Part shown: positions 8,771-22,075 of the stretch, piece after piece
Numbering within the stretch: position 1 is the first letter of the stretch
Layout of the letters: every line of letters begins with the position of its first letter
Source of the DNA: CBDCZI01 sp965224495
GTDB taxonomy: Bacteria; Bacteroidota; Bacteroidia; Cytophagales; JAAEPT01
Assembly: GCA_965224495.1 (NCBI GenBank)
Contig: CBDCZI010000015.1
Span: forward strand, 124,001 to 188,000
Length of the DNA stretch: 64,000 nucleotides
Direction: 5' to 3'
Program-made: the position numbers and the translations under genes
The notes under the pieces: generated by a model
Databases searched by the model: none
What the model was told of the DNA's origin: nothing
Seen by the model: only the letters and a program-made list of their open reading frames with translations

Positions 8771-10694
8771 GTTACTTACGATATTGCTTTTCTCTTTTTC
8801 GGCGTATGCACAAGAAACGATTTGGCAAGATTATATAGAAAACTTGAACGTCAGTGAGGAAAGAAATTTGGTGGATTTATTAGATGCTTTTCATCACTAC
8901 CAAAAACACCCTTTAGACCTCAATACACAAGAGGAAGATGATTTTTATGCCTTTCCCTTTTTCTCCGATTACCAAATAGCACAATTGCTCATTTACAGAA
9001 AAAAACTGAACGGGTTTGTTGAAAAAGGGGAATTACGTTGTTTAGGGGTGTTTACTACCGACGAATTACAGTTTATTTTACCTTTAATCACCGTTCGTTT
9101 CTCTTATGACAAAACCGTTTATTCGAGCTATTCATTAGAACAAATTGTACGCTACGCAAGGGTAACAGAGCGACAAGTTGGTTTTGGAAAACAATTGAAA
9201 GGAAGCAAACCAACCTTATTTTTCAGAAACAAACAGCAGTGGGATGATTTATTGAAAGTTGGGCTGACCTTACAAAAAGACGCTGGCGAATATCTGTACC
9301 ATCAAGCCTATCCAAATGGTGTCGATTTTGTTTCAGCCTCCATAGCCTATTCTCCAAAAACAAGAAACCTAAAAAAAGTCATTATCGGTGATTATGCACT
9401 AAACTTTGGGCAAGGACTGGTCTTATGGAATGGTTTTGCGATGGGAAAAGGTGTAGCAAAAACAGTGAGTAACAAAAACAGCCCATCTTTGCTTACTTAC
9501 CACAGTAGCGACGAGGTACATTTTATGCGAGGGCTGGCTATTGAATCCAATAAAAACCACTTTACTTTTACGCCTTTTGTTTCATTCAAAAAAGTAGATG
9601 CGCTCATTAAAGAAGATACTTCTATTACTTCTATCCGCGTCGATGGGTTTCACCGAACGGCAAGTGAAATAGCCAACAAAGGCACGGTCAAAGAGTGGGT
9701 TTACGGAGGGAACTTGACTTACAAAAAAGGGAACAAGAAAGCAGGATTGAGAATCGTCGCAATTGATTATTCTCAACCTTTGGTTTACCAATCGACTTAC
9801 CAAAAACAGTTTACAACAGGTAAAAAACAGGTTTTCACCAGCTTTGACCATACTGTCATTGGTAATAACTGGGAGTTTTTTGGAGAAATAGCGGTCGATA
9901 AAAAAATAAATTACGCCCTATTACAAGGATTAAATTTCTACCCTTCTCCTAACCTTTCTTTCAATACGACGTGGAGAAAGTACTCAAGTGGCTACCGTAG
10001 TTTTTACGCCAACAGTTTTGGTGAACGACAATCTGCAAACAACGAAATGGGGATATATAATGGCGTCACTCTTCATTTAGGTAACGGGTTTTCGGTCAAA
10101 TCGTATGTTGATTTGTATAGTTTCCCTTCATTTAGTTACGGTAAAAACCACCGTTTGGTCGGACAAGATTATTTTACTGAATTGAAAAAGAAATTATCGG
10201 ATAATTCACTTATTTATTTTCGTTTAAAATCTGAAAAAAGAGTGACTCAATCCCTGGAAAATGAGAAAGAACATATTTCTCGTTTACGCATTCATTACAA
10301 AACACAGTGGAATAAATTCACTTTCCAATCACGTGTTGAAGGAGCAAAATTTAACACGTCCGAACATGGTTTTTTGGTGTTTCAAGACATTAAAACACAG
10401 CTCAGGCATTTCACTATAAATACTCGCCTTGCCTATTTCAACGCACCGACTTACCAAAGTGCCATCTATGCTTACCAACCCAATTTTCTTTATGCTTTTC
10501 GGTCTATGGCGTATTTTAATCGAGGTTTTCAAATTTTATTGATGACAAAAATTCATTTGTCCGAAAAAATAAAGCTTTGGTTCAAATACCAACGTACAAC
10601 TTACCTCAACCAAGCAACTGTTGGTAGTGGTTATTACGAAACGACCGTTCCTCATTTATCCGAAATTAGCTTTCAAATCTACCTTTTACTATGA
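8760..10694 (+). CDS. Helix-hairpin-helix and outer-membrane barrel protein
   Basis: A 644-residue protein. After a signal peptide (about 1-18, ending AYAQ), residues about 25-110 carry ComEA-like helix-hairpin-helix units: HPLDLNTQEEDDFYAFPFFS and a second helix pair near GVFTTDEL. The remaining 500 residues are rich in alternating aromatic strands and look like a large beta-barrel. This architecture is widespread in Bacteroidota as an uncharacterised helix-hairpin-helix protein; the motif here is probably not DNA-binding because the protein is exported. The frame is open 31 codons further upstream, but the ATG at 8760 gives the signal peptide. It overlaps the preceding gene by 11 bp and the next by 4 bp. 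Confidence 0.75.
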   Translation: MRFKLLTILLFSFSAYAQETIWQDYIENLNVSEERNLVDLLDAFHHYQKHPLDLNTQEEDDFYAFPFFSDYQIAQLLIYRKKLNGFVEKGELRCLGVFTTDELQFILPLITVRFSYDKTVYSSYSLEQIVRYARVTERQVGFGKQLKGSKPTLFFRNKQQWDDLLKVGLTLQKDAGEYLYHQAYPNGVDFVSASIAYSPKTRNLKKVIIGDYALNFGQGLVLWNGFAMGKGVAKTVSNKNSPSLLTYHSSDEVHFMRGLAIESNKNHFTFTPFVSFKKVDALIKEDTSITSIRVDGFHRTASEIANKGTVKEWVYGGNLTYKKGNKKAGLRIVAIDYSQPLVYQSTYQKQFTTGKKQVFTSFDHTVIGNNWEFFGEIAVDKKINYALLQGLNFYPSPNLSFNTTWRKYSSGYRSFYANSFGERQSANNEMGIYNGVTLHLGNGFSVKSYVDLYSFPSFSYGKNHRLVGQDYFTELKKKLSDNSLIYFRLKSEKRVTQSLENEKEHISRLRIHYKTQWNKFTFQSRVEGAKFNTSEHGFLVFQDIKTQLRHFTINTRLAYFNAPTYQSAIYAYQPNFLYAFRSMAYFNRGFQILLMTKIHLSEKIKLWFKYQRTTYLNQATVGSGYYETTVPHLSEISFQIYLLL

Positions 10695-12793
10695 AAATAT
10701 TTTATTTCTTCTTGTTCTTATTCATTCATCCGTGGCTATTTGCTCATCAAAACAATGAATTCCCTCTTACAAAAACACAATTTAATAGTATTTGGAGAGG
10801 CGATACTGCTTCATTTAATTTAATCAACCAAACGCTAAAACTTAACGCGCCAACAAATACAAATCACGCTACTATTTTCAAAAGCATCACTGACACGGCT
10901 AATTTACAGCTTGACCTCACCATTAGTTTAGATTTCCCGCCTTCGACTGCCAACCGTTTACAATTATTTTTGACAGAGGATAGTTTACAGAAAAATGGTT
11001 ACTGCATAGAAATTGGTGAAAACGGTACAAATGACGCCATTCATTGTTACAAAATTCTTAATGGAAATAAAACGTTAGTCGCTTCGGGAATTGCAGGAAA
11101 TGTAGCCAATAGTTTTCAAAATTTATCACTTAGTTTCAAACTAACCGATAGTTTGATGCTACGCTCGGCAACAAACACCAAAGAATTTCAGGTGGTACGA
11201 ATTGATGATTTCAAATTCAGCTATTTCTCTATTTCGTGTAATTACAGTGCTACCCGTCGTGATAAATTCACTTTTGACAACCTGACGATTATCTCCTTAG
11301 AAAGTACAGAAACGGTAATACCTGAGTATAAAGAGCCTAAAATCCATGCTGTTTTGATTACTGAAATAATGATAGACCCAACCCCAAAACGTTTGTTGCC
11401 CGAAGCCGAATGCATTGAACTTTATAACAATTCAAAAGACACGATAAATCTTAAAAACTGGTCTTTATCTAACCAAAAATCATCTTTTATCTTCACTCAC
11501 CTTTCCCTTCCTCCTTCTCAAACAGTATTGGTCTGTAACAAAAAAGACACCGCTTTATTTCTTCCTTTTGGTAAAGTTCACCCCGTAAATTCGTTATTCA
11601 CTTTGTCTAACACAGCTTTTCAACTTTCTCTGAAAAGTCCTTCTGACACAGTTATTCATCAAGTTACTTACGCTATTTCTAAAGAATATTCACCTAAAAA
11701 ATCTGGCGGTTGGACTTATGAGTTACAAGACCACAAACAAGCGTGTTTAGCTAATAGTTGGTTATTTAGTGACTCTCAAACAGGTGGTTCGTTGGGATTT
11801 GTTCGCTTTATAGCACACAAAGAAGCGAAACCTGAGGTTTATAATTACCAAATCGAAAATGACACCATCACCGTTACATTCAATAAAAAAGTCAAAAACG
11901 AAACATATTATTCCACCAAACAAACATACACGTCCAACGCTATCCGTTTTCAAACGTGCAATTCTTATACAAACGACAGCGTAATAACTATCAGTTCTAC
12001 TTATGGAAAAGGCAGGTTATTGTTTAACGAAATTCTTTTCAACCCTCTTACTCATTGCCCTGAGTTTGTTGAATTATACAATACCTCTAACGAATTTATT
12101 AAAATAAATGACCTGTATTTAGGCTATACTTCCTCGGGAAACGTGGCAGACAAAATCGTTCCTTTTCCACAATATTTAATTATTCCGCCATATAGTTTTG
12201 TGGTATTGAGTAAAGATATCGCTCAATTACAGCAATTTTACTCCGTTAATCCTTCTTGTGTTTTGGTTGAAATCGATTTACCGACATTACGTAACGATGA
12301 AGGTGTTCTTTTCTTGTTAGACGCCTACGGAACAATTCTCTCTCAGCTCGACTACAACAACGAGTTACACCATGATTTCTTGGAAGAAGAAAAAGGCATA
12401 TCACTCGAACGAACCAACGAAAAAACTAACCAATGGACTTCGGGAAACAACGCTTCGGTTGGTTATAAAAACGATGCTTTCACAACGAAAAACCAAGACG
12501 AAATACAGATAGAAAGTAATGAGAACCACTATTCTTTTTATCATAACCAAGCGATTATCTACTCTATTCAATTGGGTGATGGCAATTATTTTGGTGACGT
12601 GATTTTATATACCCAAGAAGGAAAAAAAGTAAAAGAGTTTTATATGGATTATCACTTTTCTACACAAGACCAACTCGTTCTCACGGATTTCTCTGACGTA
12701 GCTCAATTAGGTATTTACCTCATTTATTTTGAGTTTAGACACCCCGAAAAAGGTATTATCAAAAAACGAATACCTTTAGTAATTATAGAATAA
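10691..12793 (+). CDS. Lamin-tail domain surface protein
   Basis: A 700-residue exported protein with a signal peptide (about 1-18). Residues about 25-205 look like a laminin-G-type beta sandwich. Two lamin-tail domains follow: one with VLITEIMIDPTP and ECIELYNNS (about 220-250), the other with LLFNEILFNP and EFVELYNTS (about 440-465). Lamin-tail proteins in Bacteroidota are secreted or surface proteins and often have large modular bodies. The extreme C-terminus is beta-rich and may act as a sorting tail, but it does not match the T9SS type A pattern clearly. It overlaps the barrel protein gene by 4 bp, which indicates a three-gene envelope operon. Confidence 0.75.
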   Translation: MKIFYFFLFLFIHPWLFAHQNNEFPLTKTQFNSIWRGDTASFNLINQTLKLNAPTNTNHATIFKSITDTANLQLDLTISLDFPPSTANRLQLFLTEDSLQKNGYCIEIGENGTNDAIHCYKILNGNKTLVASGIAGNVANSFQNLSLSFKLTDSLMLRSATNTKEFQVVRIDDFKFSYFSISCNYSATRRDKFTFDNLTIISLESTETVIPEYKEPKIHAVLITEIMIDPTPKRLLPEAECIELYNNSKDTINLKNWSLSNQKSSFIFTHLSLPPSQTVLVCNKKDTALFLPFGKVHPVNSLFTLSNTAFQLSLKSPSDTVIHQVTYAISKEYSPKKSGGWTYELQDHKQACLANSWLFSDSQTGGSLGFVRFIAHKEAKPEVYNYQIENDTITVTFNKKVKNETYYSTKQTYTSNAIRFQTCNSYTNDSVITISSTYGKGRLLFNEILFNPLTHCPEFVELYNTSNEFIKINDLYLGYTSSGNVADKIVPFPQYLIIPPYSFVVLSKDIAQLQQFYSVNPSCVLVEIDLPTLRNDEGVLFLLDAYGTILSQLDYNNELHHDFLEEEKGISLERTNEKTNQWTSGNNASVGYKNDAFTTKNQDEIQIESNENHYSFYHNQAIIYSIQLGDGNYFGDVILYTQEGKKVKEFYMDYHFSTQDQLVLTDFSDVAQLGIYLIYFEFRHPEKGIIKKRIPLVIIE

Positions 12794-12856
12794 TAAGTTT
12801 TTCTGAGTATGTAAGTCGGCGTTTTTCCTTAAATTGCCAGTTCACAGTCATTCATT

Positions 12857-13513
12857 ATGCTTAAAGGAGTAAATATTCACAAATCGTACAAGGGATTAGA
12901 AGTTTTGAAAGGTGTTGATATCGAAATACCTTCACAAACGATTGCCACTGTTGTAGGCGCATCGGGTGCGGGAAAAAGTACACTTTTACATATCTTAGGT
13001 ACTTTAGATAATGCTGACCAAGGAGACGTTTTTTTAGGAGATGAAAATATTTCAACGCTCAAAGGGAACGAAATGGCTGAATTTAGAAACAAACATTTAG
13101 GTTTTATTTTTCAATTTCACAATTTACTTCCCGAATTTAATGCCTTAGAAAACATACAGATACCTGCTCTAATTGGCGGTACAGAGCTAAAAGATTCACA
13201 AGAACGAGCAGAGTATTTATTGGGATTATTAGGTTTACAAGACCGAATGAAAAATCATCCTTCGCAACTTTCTGGTGGCGAGCAACAACGTGTTTCTGTG
13301 GCGAGAGCGTTGATGAATGAACCAAAAATTATTTTTGCAGATGAACCAACGGGTAACCTGGATTCTAAAAATGCCCACGAACTACACGAACTATTTTTTA
13401 AATTAAAAGAGGAATTAGGACAAACTTTTGTGATTGTCACCCACAACAAAGAGTTAGCTCAAATGTCTGATTTATTATTCGAAATGAAAGATGGTTTATT
13501 GGTTAATCAATAA
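12857..13513 (+). CDS. lolD: LolD-like ABC transporter ATPase
   Basis: A 218-residue ABC ATPase of the LolD/MacB class. Visible motifs are Walker A GASGAGKST (about 35-43), the Q-loop in FIFQFHNLLPEF (about 87-98), the signature LSGGEQQRVSVARAL (about 138-152) and Walker B IIFADEPTGNLDS (about 158-170) with the H-loop VTHN. In this class the ATPase works with FtsX-like permeases to release lipoproteins from the inner membrane or to drive related envelope tasks. No permease gene is adjacent. It converges with the glycerate kinase gene with only 2 bp between the stops. Confidence 0.85.
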   Translation: MLKGVNIHKSYKGLEVLKGVDIEIPSQTIATVVGASGAGKSTLLHILGTLDNADQGDVFLGDENISTLKGNEMAEFRNKHLGFIFQFHNLLPEFNALENIQIPALIGGTELKDSQERAEYLLGLLGLQDRMKNHPSQLSGGEQQRVSVARALMNEPKIIFADEPTGNLDSKNAHELHELFFKLKEELGQTFVIVTHNKELAQMSDLLFEMKDGLLVNQ

Positions 13514-13515
13514 TA

Positions 13516-14640
13516 TCAAAATGATAAATACCCTATTTCTTTTCCTAAATAAATCAAATTTATTTTTGTGATTTTTTCATCTAAAGACTGCTCTAAAGGG
13601 TAATCTGAAATACTAAAACTTGCCTTCACCCCCATTTCCCCCAACGCCTTCGAGGACAACGTGATTTCTCCACCTACTACCACAAATGGTTTATTGTACT
13701 TTTTTGTCAGTTTACTTATACCCGAAAGCACTTTGCCATCTAATGACTGTTGATCTATTTTCCCTTCGCCACTAATTACCAAATCTGCAGTTTTAATTTC
13801 ATCCTCTAAGCCTATCTCTTGACTAATAAACTCTATACCTGAAACCAACCTTGCATTAAAAAAAGCGACCATACCAAAAGCGATACCTCCTGCCGCACCA
13901 AAACCTACTGTATTTGGGTCAATTTTTTTTTCGAAAAATTGTTCTGTTACCAAGTGAAAATTACGCAACCCCTCATCTAACAATACCACCTCGTCTTTCG
14001 TCGCTCCTTTTTGCTCAGCAAAAACGTGTGCAGCACCTTTTATACCAAACAGTGGGTTGGTCACGTCAACCGTTAACAAAAATTCAACCCCGTTTATTTG
14101 AGGTAACTTCAATTTATCAGAAATGGTCTTTATTTGAATTAAATTAGCTCCTATTGGTGCTAAGTCGACACCCTGACCATCATAAAATCGATAACCAAAC
14201 GCATGTAATATCCCTATTGCTCCATCATTTGTAGCACTCCCTCCTAACCCTATAATAAACTTTTTATGTCCTTGGTTTATCGCTTGTAAAATCAATTCTC
14301 CTGTACCTAAAGAAGTTGTTTTCAATGGGTTCCTTTCTTTTTTATTCAATAAAGGCAATCCGCTTGCTGATGCTACCTCGATTACACACAGCCCATTTTC
14401 AAGTACGCCATAGCCTACTTCAATTTTCTTGAACAAGGGATTCTTCGCCCTTACATTCACTAACGCCCCTTTTCCATTAGCGAGTAACGCCTCTACCGTT
14501 CCTTCTCCTCCATCGGCGATAGGTAAAGTAACGAGTTCTGCATTTGAAAGGACCGATTGAATACCAAAAGCCAAAGAGCTGGCAACAGACTTCGCCGATA
14601 ACGAACCTTTAAAACTATCTGGTACAATAACTATTTTCAT
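13516..14640 (-). CDS. glxK: Glycerate kinase
   Basis: A 374-residue glycerate kinase of the GlxK/GarK family, which phosphorylates D-glycerate with ATP. Family motifs are the N-terminal KIVIVPDSFKGSLSA (about 2-16), IADGGEGTVEA (about 43-53), a GLGGSATNDGAIG loop (about 130-142) and GAAGGIAFG near 250. Length is normal. The ATG at 14640 is preferred; a GTG two codons upstream is the only alternative. The gene stands alone on its strand, converging with lolD and diverging from an aldo/keto reductase. A role in glyoxylate or serine-type carbon use is possible. Confidence 0.9.
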   Translation of the reverse strand: MKIVIVPDSFKGSLSAKSVASSLAFGIQSVLSNAELVTLPIADGGEGTVEALLANGKGALVNVRAKNPLFKKIEVGYGVLENGLCVIEVASASGLPLLNKKERNPLKTTSLGTGELILQAINQGHKKFIIGLGGSATNDGAIGILHAFGYRFYDGQGVDLAPIGANLIQIKTISDKLKLPQINGVEFLLTVDVTNPLFGIKGAAHVFAEQKGATKDEVVLLDEGLRNFHLVTEQFFEKKIDPNTVGFGAAGGIAFGMVAFFNARLVSGIEFISQEIGLEDEIKTADLVISGEGKIDQQSLDGKVLSGISKLTKKYNKPFVVVGGEITLSSKALGEMGVKASFSISDYPLEQSLDEKITKINLIYLGKEIGYLSF

Positions 14641-14755
14641 AACCACAAATTACAATTTTATACGGTTTCCTCATACTTAATCAAAGAAATAGAATCCAAT
14701 CATTGCGTATTTTTAGTTATAACTGTACCTTGCCAAAGTAGTAGTTTTAGGAAAC

Positions 14756-15796
14756 ATGAAATATAAAAAATTAGGTAATACAGAATTAAAAGTAAGTGAG
14801 ATCTGTTTGGGAACAATGACTTTTGGTGAGCAAAACACAGAATCAGAAGCCCACCAACAACTTGATTACGCTACTTCAAACAACGTAAACTTCATAGATA
14901 CTGCCGAAATGTATTCCGTACCAGGTAGAGTAGAAACTCAAGGAAGTACCGAACGATTTATCGGTACTTGGTTGCAAAAAAGAGGCAAACGTGATGATTT
15001 AATCATAGCTACAAAGGCAACTGGTCCTAATCCTGGATTGAAATATATTCGTAACAACCCAAATTTTTCAAAGGCTCATTTACGTGAAGCGATAGAGGGA
15101 AGTTTGGAAAGGTTACAAACTGATTATGTAGATTTGTACCAATTGCATTGGCCTGAAAGAGACACCAATTTTTTTGGTAAATTAGGCTACCAACACAATC
15201 CAAATGATCAATGGACAAACAATATTGCGGAGGTTTTAGAAACCTTACAATCGTTTATTACCGAAGGAAAAGTAAGAAATATCGGCATTTCAAATGAAAC
15301 ACCATGGGGAATGATGCAGTATTTGAAATTTGCAGAGAAGAACAATTTACCCAAAATAACAACCATCCAAAACCCTTACAGTTTACTCAATAGAAGTTTT
15401 GAAGTTGGTTTGTCCGAAATGTGTATGCACGAAAATGTAGGTTTATTAGCTTATTCACCATTGGCTTTTGGTGTATTGAGTGGTAAATACCTAAACAATC
15501 AGCAACCCGAAAATGCACGTTTAACTAAATTCGCCCAATTTTCGAGATACAACAGTGAAAAATGTGCTAAAGCGACTGCTTTGTATGCTGAGTTAGCAAA
15601 GAAAAATAATTTGACATTGGCTCAACTTTCTTTAGCGTTTATCAATCAACAACCATTTGTAAGTTCGACAATCATCGGAGCAACAACACTTGAGCAATTA
15701 AAAGAAAATTTATCGAGTGTAACTGTTGTCCTTCATGACGAAACGATAAAAGAGTTAAACGAGATTAATGAAATCTATACCTACCCTGCTCCTTAA
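14756..15796 (+). CDS. Aldo/keto reductase (Tas-like)
   Basis: A 346-residue NADP(H)-dependent aldo/keto reductase, closest in pattern to E. coli Tas. Residues that fit the catalytic tetrad are Asp and Tyr in NFIDTAEMYSVP (about 46-57), Lys in IATKATG (about 83-89) and His in LYQLHWPERD (about 125-134). Near the C-terminus, STIIGATTLEQLKEN is the usual cofactor-binding segment. The start ATG at 14756 yields the common MKYKKLGNTELKVSEICLG opening. It stands alone. The physiological substrate cannot be read from the sequence. Confidence 0.9.
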   Translation: MKYKKLGNTELKVSEICLGTMTFGEQNTESEAHQQLDYATSNNVNFIDTAEMYSVPGRVETQGSTERFIGTWLQKRGKRDDLIIATKATGPNPGLKYIRNNPNFSKAHLREAIEGSLERLQTDYVDLYQLHWPERDTNFFGKLGYQHNPNDQWTNNIAEVLETLQSFITEGKVRNIGISNETPWGMMQYLKFAEKNNLPKITTIQNPYSLLNRSFEVGLSEMCMHENVGLLAYSPLAFGVLSGKYLNNQQPENARLTKFAQFSRYNSEKCAKATALYAELAKKNNLTLAQLSLAFINQQPFVSSTIIGATTLEQLKENLSSVTVVLHDETIKELNEINEIYTYPAP

Positions 15797-15865
15797 TTAA
15801 AACTTTCATTTACCTAACCCTAAAAATGGGTCTTCACAATATAGTAAAAATTAGATTTTGGGCAT

Positions 15866-15903
15866 AAAAAAAGCCTCTGTATAATTAAATACAGAGGCTT
15901 TAA
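15866..15903 (-). terminator. Terminator of rRNA operon 1
   Basis: A 12-bp stem (AAAGCCTCTGTA and its complement) with an 8-base loop. On the minus strand it is followed by T7. It lies just after the 5S gene and is repeated exactly at the end of operon 2. Confidence 0.85.
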
Positions 15904-15907
15904 AATA

Positions 15908-16018
15908 AGGTTGGCGGCTATCTACTCTCCCACATATGATTGCAGTACCATCGACGCTACAGGGCTTAACTTCTCTGTTCGGAAAGGGAAGAGGTGAACA
16001 CCTGCGCTATTACCACCA
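15908..16018 (-). rRNA. rrf: 5S ribosomal RNA, operon 1
   Basis: A 5S gene recognised by its conserved core (minus strand: CCGAACAGAGAAGTTAAGCC) and complementary ends. It lies about 190 bp after the 23S gene. Ends are approximate. The same sequence is found in operon 2, offset by 23766 bp. Confidence 0.9.
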
Positions 16019-16184
16019 TTCTTTTTAGGCTTCTTGCTAGTTGCTTTTGGCTCCTAGCAGTTGTATATCTCCAAACTTATCCTGGATATACTACCTGTAA
16101 TATTATAAATTGTTCTTTGAAGTTTATCTTCGTAGTTATCTTGCGACTTACTACTAAAGACTTACGACTTTAATTAACAATAAT

Positions 16185-19138
<2,954 letters not shown>

Positions 19139-19286
19139 AAAATGTTATTGAACTCTTTACTCTGCTATCCTCTACTACTCGTTGGCGTAGATTCCTTCAG
19201 ACTATAGGAATAAGTAAACCTTTAACAGTTTACTTACCTTTATATTTTATAATTAAGATAAAGCAGCAACGCTTATAATATTCTCT

Positions 19287-20810
<1,524 letters not shown>

Positions 20811-20982
20811 TAAAGTTTTTTAATGTCTATAATAATATAAACTCCTGAATCCAAAACTTAAAATTCATCCCTACTATCCAACTTCAATATTGCTGTTTTA
20901 TCTCAATTATTAAAATTCTCTTTATCGAACTGTCTCCCTTTTCTCAACTTGACTCTCGTCCCGTTGTTTCGTTAAGGGATTG

Positions 20983-21012
20983 CAAAGGTAACACAAACTT
21001 TTCAATACGCAA
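20983..21012 (-). promoter_or_regulatory. rRNA operon 1 promoter
   Basis: On the minus strand this reads TTG, 19 bases, then TACCTTTG, a good match to the Bacteroidota -33/-7 promoter. It lies about 170 bp upstream of the 16S gene and is conserved upstream of operon 2. Confidence 0.7.
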
Positions 21013-21188
21013 CTCCTAATACACTTAATTTATAATGTTTTTTTAGATGGTAATTTACTACGCGGGATTATTCGCTGATTTAGAGCTATTAACAAGCCTT
21101 TCTTCGCTCAAAAGTTTTTTACCTTTTTTTGTTTATGGTCGTTAGATATTTTTTTCCTTATGGTTACAGCGAAATCACCCCTTACGCA

Positions 21189-21219
21189 AACCTGCCAAGT
21201 TTTAAAAACTTGGCAGGTT
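21189..21219. repeat. Palindromic hairpin
   Basis: A near-perfect palindrome with 14-bp arms (AACCTGCCAAGTTT and its complement). It lies in the gene-free leader side of operon 1 and has no T-run, so I call it a repeat and not a terminator. Confidence 0.6.
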
Positions 21220-21224
21220 AACCA

Positions 21225-21365
21225 AAACACCACAGCAAAAACTGGCTTTTTAAAACTCCGCTAATCCTTTTTAATTGTAGCACCTGTCAAATTTAGATTG
21301 AATTGCTTTTTTGTTCTTCGTTGTTTACTCACATTGAACGCATTGCAAATGCGCTCTAGCCGTAT
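21225..21365 (-). repeat. Dispersed repeat shared with 38010-38190
   Basis: On the minus strand, CTAGAGCGCATTTGCAATGC with a following TGTGAGTAAA, and a GGAGTTTTAAAAAGCCAGTT segment, also occur on the plus strand at 38021-38060 and 38150-38180. No coding frame is credible. Confidence 0.6.
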
Positions 21366-21383
21366 TGTTTTTTGTTTACTATT

Positions 21384-21850
21384 TAGCTGTGCTGTATCAG
21401 ATGCTGAAACGAGTTCAGCAGGACTTCGACTTTTTTTGTTGGGTAGAGGGTTGTATGTGGTGTTTACTCTGTAAACCACTTATTTTCAGTTTGTTATTAA
21501 TTACCACCCCTAACCCCTCCTTGAAATAAGGAGGGGAATTCCGTGTTTGTTTGTTTGGCATCGTGTATTCTATAAGTAATAGCTCTCTTTTTTTACTATT
21601 GCTCTTTATAAATACTCCGCATTAGGGATTGTAGTGGAAATCCTTGAGGTTCTCTGCTTTTTCTAAATTCTGACGAAAAGTGATGAATAATCTATTACCT
21701 AAATGACGACGCTCTTCACACCGAAAGATTGAGAACGGAAAGCCCGACCCCGTCCTTTCCTTGTGGGTGAGTTTTTTCTTTTATAGGAGCTGTGACTTCG
21801 TGGTTTCAGGAAACCAGTTACAGCAAAGGGGAATGCCCAAATTATTTTTT
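21384..21850. repeat. Repeat block upstream of rRNA operon 1
   Basis: A mosaic of short repeats in the same order as 45048-45560: a GCTGAAACGAGTTCAGC hairpin (about 21403), a CCCCTCCTT/AAGGAGGGG hairpin (21514-21536), an AGGGATTGTAGTGGAAATCC segment (about 21626), and a CCGAAAGATTGAGA...AAGCCCGACC segment (about 21720-21750). The order shows that both rRNA loci were duplicated with this block. No gene is supported. Confidence 0.65.
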
Positions 21851-22065
21851 TACTCTTTGATTTCTTCAATTTCGAAACCTGCTTTTTTTACGGCTTCGAT
21901 TACTGTTTTTTCGTCGTTATCGTCTAATTCGACTTCTAATATTTTATCAGGGTTTGTTGTATCGACTTTCCATTCGTCCAAGTTATCTACCTCGTTTAAG
22001 AAAGGTGTTACGGATTTGATACAACTTCCACAGTTGATGTTTGTTTTGAATTTTACGATTTTCAT
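21850..22065 (-). CDS. Heavy-metal-associated (HMA) domain protein, CopZ-like
   Basis: A 71-residue single HMA domain. The metal-binding loop reads NINCGSCIKSV (about 9-19), with the two Cys of the CxxC motif. The predicted fold is the usual beta-alpha-beta-beta-alpha-beta, with KILEVELDDNDEKTVIEAVKKAGFE at the C-terminal half. Such proteins carry Cu(I) to a P-type ATPase. It lies 10 bp behind copA on the same strand and is probably co-transcribed. The loop is GSC and not the more usual ASC. Confidence 0.85.
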   Translation of the reverse strand: MKIVKFKTNINCGSCIKSVTPFLNEVDNLDEWKVDTTNPDKILEVELDDNDEKTVIEAVKKAGFEIEEIKE

Positions 22066-22075
22066 ATTTTTCGTT

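Noticed and set aside
21261..21479. 72-codon frame on the minus strand
   Set aside because: It runs through dispersed repeats and hairpins shared with other loci, and has no family features.
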